The notes under the pieces: model-generated | What the model was told of the DNA's origin: nothing | Databases searched by the model: none | The model's input: the letters and a program-made list of their open reading frames with translations, nothing else | Made by a program: the position numbers and the translations under genes | Assembly (NCBI GenBank): GCA_963995505.1 | Contig: OZ023183.1 | Location: 15,186,671 to 15,250,670, forward strand | Direction of reading: 5' to 3' | Source of the DNA: Hypericum androsaemum | Lineage: Eukaryota > Streptophyta > Magnoliopsida > Malpighiales > Hypericaceae | Length of the DNA stretch: 64,000 nucleotides | In this document: piece after piece, positions 12,895 to 22,804 of the stretch | Layout: the number at the start of each line of letters is the position of its first letter | How positions within the stretch are numbered: the first letter of the stretch is position 1

Positions 12895-13130
12895 AATTAA
12901 ATTATGATATTGCACAGGCCTTTCATTATACCTTCATAACGGGCCTTCACCGCGAGCCAGGCCTGCAAAATGAGAAGGAAGTTCCTCGTTGAAAACGGAA
13001 AGTCTCCTCTTTCTTTCCTCTCAATGATCAACTTCCCCCGGAAAGACGTAAAAAAGAAATGGCGAAGGAGCTCGAAGCTGGAGCCGAACCGCTCCATCCA
13101 CTTATCGGGAAGCTAGGCCTACGTGGCATG
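12895..13130 (+). promoter_or_regulatory. Orphan copy of the SOL1 upstream/leader region
   Basis: This matches the sequence just upstream of the SOL1 start (about 37230-37420): GGCCTTTC.TATACCTTCAT, then CTCGTTGAAAACGGAAAGTC, CAACTTCCCC and GAAGGAGCTCGAAGCTGGA. Here the match ends before the SOL1 ATG and no SOL1 exon follows. It marks the far end of duplication copy A. It is probably non-functional, although it could still carry promoter activity. Confidence 0.75.
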
Positions 13131-13289
13131 ACATATGGCACTTTTAGTCCCGTCAGTTGTCGGGGATCGTATGCTGCAAATGATTGGAAAGCACATGGAC
13201 TGAATTACCAAATTTAAACGACACGGTCTAAAAGTGATATTGGTGAAACTACAGGGTAGTAAATTGCACTTTTCCCTAAATTAAAAAGA

Positions 13290-13560
13290 TAGGTTATGCA
13301 CCAAAAATAATTAAAAATTCTGCTGACGGTAGAAATTGTCAACCCGAAGTGCGTTTAATATGAAAATTAACGAGTGATACCACAATTGGGAGAGCTTATT
13401 GGCGTGATTAAGTTGACAAAGCACTATCATGGTCAGCCCACCCAAAGTGGCTTACATCAATGTTAACTCGTCCTTAAGCTCAATTATTTGGCTGTTCCAC
13501 AACTTGGACGGTTTGGAGATAAGTGCTTGACCTTGGATTCAACATCCTCTTTTTCACTTT
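13290..13560. repeat. Third partial copy of an intergenic segment
   Basis: Begins GCACCAAAAATAATTAAAAA and runs through CTGACGGTAGAAATTGTCAA, GAGAGCTTATTGGCGT and GATAAGTGCTTGACCTTGGA. The same run is at 8860-9130 and 35017-35240. Its position after the SOL1 upstream copy does not fit a simple two-copy tandem model. Confidence 0.8.
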
Positions 13561-13567
13561 TTTTTAT

Positions 13568-14053
13568 GGAGAAAAGTCCACTTTAGTACCCTGTGGTATC
13601 GCGAAAAATCAAGTCAGTACTCTGTAGTTTAAAACGTATCAATTGAGTCATACTTATTCCAATTAACATCAATTAGAGGCCCGGGCAGCTGCCCGGACCT
13701 ACCCGAACCCTGCCCGAACTACGTGGCGCCACGTGGACATCCTCCTCCTCCCCTCCTCCTCCGCCTCCTCCTCCGCGTCCTCCTCCTCCCCCCACGTCCT
13801 CCTCCTCCTCCTCCTCCCCCCGCGTCCTCCTCCTCCTCCTCCTCTCCACGTGGCGCCACGTCATCAAAATTTGGTGACGTGGCTGGCCACGTAGTTCAGG
13901 CAGGGGTCGGGTAGATTCGGGCAGGTCCGGGCAGCTGCCCGGGCCTCTAATTGATGTTAATTGGAATAAGTATGACTCAATTGATACGTTTTAAACCACA
14001 GGGTACTGACTTAATTTTTCGCGATACTACAGGGTACTAAAGTGGACTTTTCT
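13568..14053. mobile_element. Short Mutator-like TIR element (MITE-size), 486 bp
   Basis: Inverted arms of about 130 bp start GGAGAAAAGTCCACTTTAGT and end in the matching inverted sequence ACTAAAGTGGACTTTTCT. The 9-bp flanks TTTTTTTAT (13559-13567) and ATTTTTTAT (14054-14062) match at 8 of 9 positions. Each arm ends inward in a 16-bp palindrome CCGGGCAGCTGCCCGG. The centre is a TCC-rich microsatellite (13739-13845), which creates meaningless Gly/Glu-rich or Pro-rich frames. There is no transposase. The arms belong to the same family as the element at 35843-37135. Confidence 0.85.
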
Positions 14054-14062
14054 ATTTTTTAT

Positions 14063-15071
14063 ATTAAGAGTATTTTCGGTCTTATTTACGAGTTACTCGC
14101 CTTTTTTATTGTAAAAATCAAAATTAATTAGAAAAAATCAAAAATTTAAGAATCTTAAGACCAATTAAACTCGGCCCATAAATTTATTTTGCCCAAAAAA
14201 AATTTCTCTTGTCTTTCTCCGGGAGAAAATTAATTCAAACTAAAGATGAAGAATCGAAACCAATATCTACTGGGCAAAAGCCAACCTCAACAACTCAATT
14301 GAAATTAATTGAAAACAACAACTCCATTCTTAACCCCAATCTAAATCAATTGAAGCAACTCAATTGAAATTAATTGAAAACCAACATCGTCCCTTGTCTT
14401 CTCCAACTAAGCAGCAACTCAATTGAAAACCAACATCTTCTTCACCTCCGGTGTTGTGCGACGTCGTTTATTTGTTCACGTGTTCATCTTTCCCCATAGG
14501 CCTCACCTTATGGGTTTATTCTGGATCATTTAGGATCCAATTCCAACACTTGCGACTCTCTCTTATGGGTTTATTTGCTCACAGCTTCTATTTGGGTACC
14601 GACGACGGGGAGAGAGAGAGAGAGAGAGAGAGAGATAAGGTAAAGAAGATGGGTGTGAACACGAAGGCGAAAACCCAAGGTCACCGAGGATGGGTAAGAA
14701 GACGGATGGCCGACGAGGAGAAGTATGAGAGGGAGTATGGAGATTTTGGTTTCGATTCTTCTTCTTGGAGTAAGGTAACCATCTGGTTTCTTAATCTTGT
14801 CTCCAGCTGATTTTTTTTTTTAATTTGATGTTAATTTTTTTGGTGTTTAAAGGTTGAAGAAGATATTTTTGTTTTGTTTTTTTGTGTTAAAAAAATAAAT
14901 AATTGGTATTAAACTTTTTTATTGAAAAAAATAACAAATACTTGGGGCCTGAGAAAATAACAGCAACGTCATAATTTACGATTTTCTTTTTGGTGCTTTG
15001 TAATATCCTTGGTATAATTTATTTTTTTTACTTAAGACACTCATACATCTACTAAATTGACTAATACATGT
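14063..15071. other. Intergenic with a GA microsatellite
   Basis: No confident gene. A GA repeat sits at 14610-14635 inside a plus-strand frame of 119 codons (14451-14810). That frame has no recognisable domain, and its end coincides with AAGGTAACC, so a decayed captured exon is possible. The rest is AT-rich. Confidence 0.35.
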
Positions 15072-15183
15072 TTGAATCGTATAAATTTTTTGAATAATGG
15101 TAAATCTTTTCTAACATATTTTTAACACTAGATTTTACTAACAAACTTGATTTACCATTATTCAAAATTTTATACGATTTAAA
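15072..15183. repeat. Imperfect inverted repeat able to fold into a hairpin
   Basis: The left arm GAATCGTATAAATTTTTTGA followed by ATAATGGTAAATC is mirrored by GATTTACCATTATTC followed by AAAATTTTATACGATTT. Arms are about 33 bases with a loop of about 45 bases. No target duplication was identified. It could be a small MITE or a hairpin RNA precursor. Confidence 0.7.
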
Positions 15184-15802
15184 TATGCTCACTCACTTTT
15201 GTTTATCGGATAAAAATCAAGTACAACTGAGCGTTAGAGTGAGAGCAGAGAAAAAGAGACTAACATAAACGTAAACTCATTGAACCATAATTGTAGAAAC
15301 CTTAACCAATCAACAAAAGCTAAGGATATAATCAGAGGTGTTGGTAACGATGGTTAACTAATTCATTCATGTTAGCATAGGATATAATTTTTAAATGATG
15401 AAAAAATTTCTCAACAAATTTTTAACACTTTTATAATTTCAAAAACCCGAATCATATATTTAAGCTAAGCTACAATAACTCATGTAAAGCACCGGTGGGC
15501 CGTCCGATTGTATATGTCAACTCTCATATTTTCAATTAATTTTTATTAAAAAACTTACAGGTCAGTTAAAATTGGAGTTGCATGCCGAAATTGGAGCAAA
15601 ACTTTTGGGAACAATAATCTTTATTTAACTGACTAGCAGTATCTTCGAGTTGAACTTCGTTTAGATAGTCTTTATTTAATCACAATTGTTAAGTAGTCGT
15701 CTCCTGGTTAAAAGCTGAACACCCCAGTCTTAATTCTATAATATTTCATGTCTATTTCTTTTAATGTGGATAGATCCAGGTTGAAATTAATGTGGCAGAA
15801 CA
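15184..15802. other. Intergenic, no gene seen
   Basis: AT-rich sequence without recognisable coding or repeat structure. Confidence 0.35.
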
Positions 15803-15810
15803 CTTATGCC

Positions 15811-16306
15811 CATGGTTTTAAAAAATGCGGTCCGACCGGTGGTTCGACCAGTCGGACCACGAATCGTTCATGACAACGGGTCGTTTTCCATTGATTATAC
15901 GGGGTGCGTACGAACCGCCCAGAATTTGGTTGGACCGGGCGATTCGTACCTTTTTTTGGGACGGAAATCTCCGGTTCGTACGGGATGAACAAAATTAGGG
16001 GTAAAATTTCTCTAAAACCCTAAATTAACCCATAAGCTCCCAAAATCAACTGCCACGTGCCTTACAGGCGACCAAGCAAGAGACCCAGATCTGGCCAACC
16101 AAGATCCCGGCGTGAAGCTCGTGAGCTCGGTCGTAACTCGCTGTATTGTACATCGTCACAGTCGCTGGTCATCCCTAGCCTCTCGTTCGCCGCTCCTTAC
16201 ACTTGTTCTCTTTGCTCAACTCGTCTCTCGCTCGTCGTCCCTAAACCCCGCCCAGCGTGGAGTCTATTAAGAAATAACGATGATTTGTGTAATCCTTTTT
16301 TAAGGT

Positions 16307-16345
<39 letters not shown>

Positions 16346-16753
16346 GAAGACTAAAAGAAGAAGAAATTGGGTGAAGATGAGTTTTTGGATGATCGTGGGA
16401 TAAAAGAGAGAGTGTCTATTGCCTTTTTATGTTGAGGTAAGAGAGATTAGTGAAACTTAAAAGAAGAAAAAAAATGAGGGAAGATGATTTTTGGGAACAG
16501 ATTGTGAAATGAAGAGAGAGAGTGATTTTTGGAGTTTATTGGAAGAAAGGAAGAAGGCGTGATAATTGAGGAGAAGATGAAAAGGTGCACCCATGTAGAC
16601 ATGTGACGTGGGGAACAGAGAAGGGGGATTTTCAAAGTTAAAAAAAATTAATAAATTTTTTTGGTCCGATCGGTGGTTTGACCGGTCGGACCAATTGACC
16701 CGGAGGACGGGAGAAATCCCGGGTCAGCCTCCGGGTCATTTTTTAAAACCATG
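15811..16753. mobile_element. hAT-like non-autonomous element, 943 bp, 8-bp target duplication
   Basis: The ends are CATGGTTTTAAAAAATG and the inverted CATTTTTTAAAACCATG. A perfect 8-bp direct repeat CTTATGCC flanks the element (15803-15810 and 16754-16761), the length typical of hAT transposons. Subterminal GGTCCGACCGGTGGTTCGAC motifs are inverted near both ends. A GA microsatellite lies at 16309-16343. There is no transposase, and the short frames inside show no domain. Confidence 0.85.
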
Positions 16754-16761
16754 CTTATGCC

Positions 16762-16919
16762 GAGTTTTAATGCGGTTGGATTCTCAAAGCGTATCCATTT
16801 TGGGGTCAAGATTCAGTGGGGACATAGGTAGTCTCCACCGAAAGGGATAGGGGCAATATTGAAAATATAATTATGAAAATAATTTAAAAAAAATATCAAC
16901 CAAACAATATAATTTATGG
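16762..16919. other. Short spacer between the hAT-like element and the minisatellite
   Basis: AT-rich, with nothing recognisable. Confidence 0.3.
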
Positions 16920-17320
16920 AAATACAATTATGAGAATATTGGTTTCTATCTTCTCGGATATTGGTTTCCATCTTTTATCCTATTGGTTTCCTTCTACTCT
17001 GATATTGGTTTAATTCTACTATGATATTGATTTCATTCTACTACGATATTGGTTTTTATCTTCTCTGATATTGGTTTCTATCTTCTATGCTATTAGTTCC
17101 CTTCTACTCTGAAATTGGTTCTATTCTATTATGATATTGGTTTTGTTCTACTACGATATTAGTTTTCATCTTCTCTGATATTGGTTTCCATCTTCTATGC
17201 TATTGGTTCTATTTTACTATGATATTGGTTTCATTCTACTATGATATTGTTTCAATCTACTACGATATTGGTTTTCATCTTCTCTGATATTGGTATCCTT
17301 CTTCTCGGATATTGGTAATT
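16920..17320. repeat. Minisatellite, about 20-bp units
   Basis: About 19 imperfect units of the form GATATTGGTTT(C/T)(A/C)(T/A)TCT(T/A)CT. There are higher-order runs, in which blocks of several units recur in the same order. It is non-coding. Confidence 0.85.
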
Positions 17321-18580
17321 AATACAGAAATATACCATTGTCAATCCACAAATATTCCAATATTACAAATAAACCAATTCCTTTCTTATTGCTCCAGGAA
17401 CCTTTGCCTTTCCGATTTGCAGCGACAAAGAAATCAACAACCGCCGTTCTCCTCACCTTTCCACCGGGCTTCAACGAACTCGACTTGTTCAGTGACAGTG
17501 CAGGGGGTGGTCGGGGAAGAGGGAGAGAGACAGCTTGTAGCGGTGGTCAGGGGCCATTAGGGCTTTGGATTCAACAACTGCCGTCCTCCTCACCTTTCCA
17601 CCGGGTTTCGACGAACTCAACGCGTTCAGTGACAGTGTCGAAGGTGGCGGTGGTTGGGGGTGTCCTTGATAGTGCCGAGGGAGTCGACGAGGCGGCGAAA
17701 GCCGGAGATGGCTGTGTTGATCTGGAAAATGAAGGAGGAGATCTCATGTGAAGGGGTATTGTTGTTGGGGATGGACCTCCTTTTCTTGGAGGCAGCGGAT
17801 GAGGGATTTATCCTGGAAGCTCATAATCTCGTGATGAGATGAGTTTTTTTTGGATTAAAAAGGAGGGAAGTTCGTGAAACCCTAATAGAGTTTTTCTTGG
17901 ATAAAAACTCGAAAATACCCCTGACGAATTCTGGCCATCAAATCTATAAAAAAAGAATTTGATCAAATCTAACGGTCTAAATTTAGTCCATATCATGGGG
18001 ATGGCTTTTATGTAGTCCCCATTGAATCCAAATTCTCCATTTTGTCATTGAATACTGTAGTATTGTGTAAATATGTGATAAATTAAATGAGTTAGAGAGT
18101 TATTATACTTTAATCAGGTCTCGAGTTCGAATTTTGAAAAATGTACCAATGTTAAATATTTGTTTGGAATAATTTTGATAATTTTAAAAGGTCTTCTTTG
18201 AATAAAAAATGAATTAGCCGATCTAGTTACTAAAAATTAAATGAGTATTAGTAACAAAGTTTAGCAAGATCGATAATAAATATCTATCATCAGATTTCCT
18301 TGACTTTACACTTTGCTCGCAAAACTTCTTTGACTTCTTACTTTGGTCACCGAATAGCTTTAGCAGTGACCAGAGCTTCTCCTGCTTCCTCTATCATGGC
18401 CTCACTGGGTGCCATGTTCGCTTTCGGTACTTCCTCCAAAGCCGCTTTTGACCCGCCCATGTGGATTTGGCTCTTGGAAAACTACGCTTATCGATTTCTT
18501 AGGCAATCAGTATCCTTTAACATCAGGCCTAGTGACGTACGCAAAATTAACAAGCAATTTTAACGTGCAAATAAATAGTA
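17321..18580. other. Unassigned region with an internal direct repeat
   Basis: A GC-rich stretch at 17440-17800 contains a direct duplication of about 55 bp (CTCCTCACCTTTCCACCGGG near 17449 and again near 17589, each followed by TTC.ACGAACTC and GTTCAGTGACAGTG). The frame 17338-17751 (137 codons) spans it without a known domain, and the two copies are read in different frames, so I do not call it a gene. A further GC-rich patch near 18300-18500 is also unassigned. Confidence 0.35.
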
Positions 18581-20500
18581 TAGTAGAAAATAGGGTTATC
18601 GAACTGAGGGTTGAACACGAAATCTGAACAATTGATTGTATGCGGCGGGAAATTAAAGTTTATAAAGTAGGTTACGAAATTGCAAGAAACTGAATGAAAT
18701 CAAAAATGTAAAGAGTCGAGTTGTGAATTCAATGGAGACAAACGAGCACGATATTCTTATGAATTAACTACCTATGTCGAGATTATGGTTCTTATGAAGT
18801 TCTCTCTAGTACCCGGAGTGTTCTAATGCATCCCCCTAATGCTTTCGCTTATTAAGGAGATAAAACTAAGATAGCAAAACCAAAGTTACTAATTAATACT
18901 TTCGCTCATCAATTAGACTTAGAACTTATACTAATCCTAATTATAAAGATTACTCTTAGCAGGTTATTCTTATGATATCAAGATATCTCATTAATATCTA
19001 AGAACATATTAATTGATTTTTCCATCAACTTGAGTGTCTTTCGGTCCACTCTCATCAATTATAATCATAACCCAAGTGATCAAGTTAGATTATGTATTAA
19101 GTACACCAATTAACAACTAGTACGCAAGATGCTTGAACCACAAGTCAACATAAGCAATCAATCACATATTAGGACATCGCACTCACAAAAAATCTACTCA
19201 CAAAATATAGTAAATAAACAAGATAGAGAATAACATTAGAGAGAGAGAGAGAGAAAGCTCAAGATGTCTTCAAGAGCTTCCTAAAGCATCATTCTTCAAG
19301 CTCCTTCCTAGCATCCTCCAATGGTGTTCCTCTCAACTCTCTATCTCTCCAACTATATTCATACAACTCTCTATATCAAAGAGAGCAATCCCTTCCTCTA
19401 TTTATAGTGGCTGAGATGAGACTATCTGAGCACAATGAGTAGGAATGTGTAGACACCGCATCCTTGATGGTTTAACCCAATTTTCGCACTAAGTAGACTA
19501 TACTAGAAGGCTGACCACTCAGAGGTTCAAAAATTTAAGCTCACATATATGAATAGTCAACTTTCTATCACTCGCGTACACGTCCGAGGTCTCAAGGTTT
19601 TATGGTCTCACTTAGTGGTGCCTCGATAGATGTGGGGCTGATGATCAAAGGGAATTTTCATTGGGTTGTCATAGGGTTAAGATCAGGCGAGGATAATATA
19701 TGTAGAAGTAGCAAAACCACCCAATCCAAAGAGCTCATTAAAATGATCTAGCTCTCGTCTATTCTAAACACCTAACACTATATCTAATATGCACTCAACC
19801 CAATATTATACCCAATCCTATTGATCGCATAGCTCGAGCCGTGCCATTTACTCACTTTACAAACTTTTTTTTCCCTTTATAAATTTTTTTTACAACTTCA
19901 TTTACATCTATACATCATATCACACAAGGCAGGAGGGCTCGGCTTCTTTGTCGGCCTCAATTCTACCCATTTTCCCCATTATTCATTCCCGAGCTATTCT
20001 ACCAAGTGAACCCTTACAATCATGCCCCAAAGATAAATACCTAATGCATCCTCAGACCAAAGTGATTAATGGTGTGTAAGATTGTGGATATAAGGCTTAC
20101 ATTGGCTTAGATAAATATATTTCAATGAAAAAGGCTCAAGCTCAACGGGTTTAAACAAAGGATATAAATAATTTTTTGCTCTACAGCTCTAGGCTCAATA
20201 TCAAGGATGGCCCACATCCTCCCACTTACACCCACACCACCAAAACAGTACCAAGTGATGGCATGAAATTTGATGACCGGAGTAATGTAGGCACCTCATG
20301 ATATATGGAGACGGTTGTCTCCTCCTTCGGCTATAAAATCTCACAAGGTCACTCATCAATCCTTTTAGTGTAATCTACCTATTGCGATCATTAACCTAAA
20401 TGACTAAGGGTGTTGTTCCTACACGTTCCTACTCATCATTCTCGGACTTGATTCCTAACAAGATATGGGGTTTAGCTTTTAACAAAAGTTCAAAATTCGA
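18581..20500 (-). other. Possible LTR-like and untranslated part of a decayed retrotransposon
   Basis: There is no gene. On the minus strand a TATA-like CTATAAATAGAGGAAGGG occurs near 19390-19410, upstream of a GA-rich leader (19230-19255). This is the layout of an LTR promoter driving toward lower coordinates. It adjoins the retrotransposon ORF remnant at 20500-21765, which is on the same strand. A matching second LTR was not found, so the assignment is tentative. Confidence 0.3.
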
Positions 20501-21765
20501 GCGTGCGGAGCCGCTCCCATTCAAGCGTTATACTCTTGCTCGGCTGCAAATTGATCTTGTCGGGCAGCAGCTTGAGCATTGCAGGCTTCCTCCATTCGGG
20601 CATTGTAAGCCCGCTGCTCATGGTAATATACCGCTTGCGCGACAAATTGCGCATTATGAGCTGCTTCCATGCTAGTATTGAACTCATGTTGCCTTTGCCA
20701 ATGAGCCTCATTTGTACTGGCCTGCTCCTGCATCTGAACTTGCATACCATCAATGCATTCTGCAAGTTCATTCATTGCGACTTGGTGTGCTGGGATCTTG
20801 ATATGAGCGTCGTTCTTGAGACGGTCTTTTGCAATTTTGCGATTCGCCCAGGCTTTGAAGCTGAATACTTATTTGCCATCTTATTTGGTCTTGTCAATGA
20901 GTTTAGAGGCATTTAGTAGTTTGATGGTGATGGGCCACAACACTCGTTTGGGGCCATCATATCCTGCATACTCATCAGGAAAGAAAATCTCGGCGAGCCA
21001 TGAAATAATATGCCCCAAATATTAGGCCGGTTGGTCTCTAGTCTTGAGATGCCCGCGAAACACATTAATTAGCAAGGCAAATGTGTTAAACAGTTTCTTA
21101 GTTCTCTTGCAATGAATAGCATACAATTGGGAACTAGACACCTTACTCTCCTCATACTGGCCACTAAATGCGAAACACATGAAGCGATGTAGCACACATA
21201 TATAGGGTTCCTCAATAAGTGAAGCAGGTGCCTCAACAACCAAATATTTGGGAAAATGAGTGATTGCTAACCATTCATTATCCGCCTCCACATTTATTTT
21301 AAAAATAATTGGACCCCCACCTTTACGAATGCTTATAGCCTTAACCAATGTATCTTCATCCACCCGAATGGGTTTACCAAATAAGCGAGCTGTGAAAGAG
21401 GCATCATCCTCAGCTATGATCAATGTGCTATAAAACTCGAATGTCAAATTCTCACGAGCATAGATGCAGTTATCGGCAAGGTGGTCCCAACCCAAGTGTT
21501 CTAAAGCAGTACACAACTTCTCAGCAATTCATAATGTCTCCATATCATCCCACTTAATTGATGCATGCAGAAATTGATTAAGTTTACGGAAGTAAGTATA
21601 CATGTTGCCCTCCCGTTCATGGTAGATAAAGAAGGGTGCATCGTAATTTGTAGCCAAGTCAACTCGAGGTGGGGACGGAGGAGGAGGCAATGTTGGTTTC
21701 CCTCCGCGATGGCGTTAACGGGCGGACATCTTGCAACGACTTGAGCTTGGTCTAGTGGCCATGAC
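20500..21765 (-). pseudogene. Degenerate plant retrotransposon ORF with coiled-coil tail
   Basis: A minus-strand reading starts near 21763 with MATRPSSSRCKMSAR and has in-frame stops after that segment and after DDMETL. It then continues as an open 164-codon stretch (21516-21022) containing YAIHCKRTKKL and INVFRGHLKTRDQP. This resembles the putative plant transposon/retrotransposon domain found in non-autonomous LTR elements (Transposase_32-like or Athila ORF1-like). The downstream part (20775-20521) is Gln/Ala-rich coiled coil (MNELAECIDGMQVQMQEQAS). Family assignment rests on style and motif memory only. The stops show it is dead. Confidence 0.5.
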
Positions 21766-22220
21766 GCCGAGCAGATAATTACCGGTAAAATTTTAGCAAG
21801 TTACGAGTTCCGGCGGTGGACAATGACTAACGACGGCGGACGGCGGCGCTGGTGGGCTCAACTGGTAGGCCTCGCATTGATGGTCAATAATGTCCAAAAG
21901 AGCGTGGGGCGTTAAGGCTCCGGTTGCCGGAAAATGACTCGAGAAGAAAAAATTAGGGTTTTACCCTTTTTGGCTCGAGGAGGTCGCTGGCGGTGACGGG
22001 TGGCGGCAGTCGGCCAGAGGGTTGTGGTGGTCGGTGGTGTAGCCTTGGTGCACTTGGTCGGTGAGTGTGATTATCGGGTTGTCCTTCTTGCTTGTTCTCT
22101 CTTTGGTGAGTGTTAGAGAGTTGGGAGGAAATGAGAAGAGATGAGTGGGGAGAAAGGGAGTGGGAGGTACCTTTTATATTCCCCTTTTCGCCTAACCGGT
22201 GCCCGTTACGGACTCAACAA
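21766..22220. other. Unassigned, G-rich, likely upstream part of the decayed retrotransposon
   Basis: Forward-strand GGTGG/GGCGG-rich sequence with no recognisable protein in either orientation. Confidence 0.3.
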
Positions 22221-22804
22221 AGTTTTAGCAGATACATTGTAATGAGCAATCAACATTTCTTCAAAGTTATGCCAAAGAAACATCGACAATAATTGCAACA
22301 GTAAGATCAACAATAAGATCCATAATTTCCACAAAAACATTAAGGATCACACATGTAAGTTGAGTCAATTTCAAAACAAATATTTTGATCAGCATCAGAA
22401 AGAACTACAAGACTTGTGATAGAGAAATGTGAAACATAAATGCAACAATAAGATGACAGAATTTTAGCAAATACATTGTAATAAGCCATCACCATTTCAC
22501 CAAACTTAATCCGAAGAAACATCGACAATAAATGCAACAAAAAGATCAGCATTACGATTCGTAATTTCCACATTAGCATTAGGGTTCACACATGCAAGTT
22601 GAGTCAATTTCAAAACAGAAGCATAAATGCAACAATAAGATGACAAAATTTTAACAGATACATTGTAATATCAACATTTGTTCAAAGTTATGCCGAAGAA
22701 ACATCGACAATAATTACAACAGTAAGATCAACATTAAGGTCCATAATTTCTACAAAAGCATTAAGGATCACACATGTAAGTTGAATCAATTTCAAAACAA
22801 ATAT
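22221..22804. repeat. Imperfect tandem repeat, three units of about 187-240 bp
   Basis: Units begin near 22221, 22461 and 22647, each starting A(G/A)TTTTA(G/A)CA.ATACATTGT. They contain GAAACATCGACAATAA.TGCA, and all three units reach the segment TAAGTTGA.TCAATTTCAAAA (CAAGTTGAG in the second). The last unit stops abruptly at 22804, where LINE sequence begins. It is non-coding. Confidence 0.8.

Noticed and set aside
13673..13914. Gly/Glu-rich and Pro-rich open frames on both strands
   Set aside because: They are translations of the TCC microsatellite and palindromic cores inside a MULE-type MITE.
17338..17751. 137-codon frame as a possible gene
   Set aside because: The internal DNA repeat is read in two different frames, there is no domain and no splice partner, and it sits between repeats.
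20503..20916. 137-codon plus-strand frame
   Set aside because: It is the antisense of the Gln/Ala-rich coiled-coil tail of the minus-strand retrotransposon ORF remnant.
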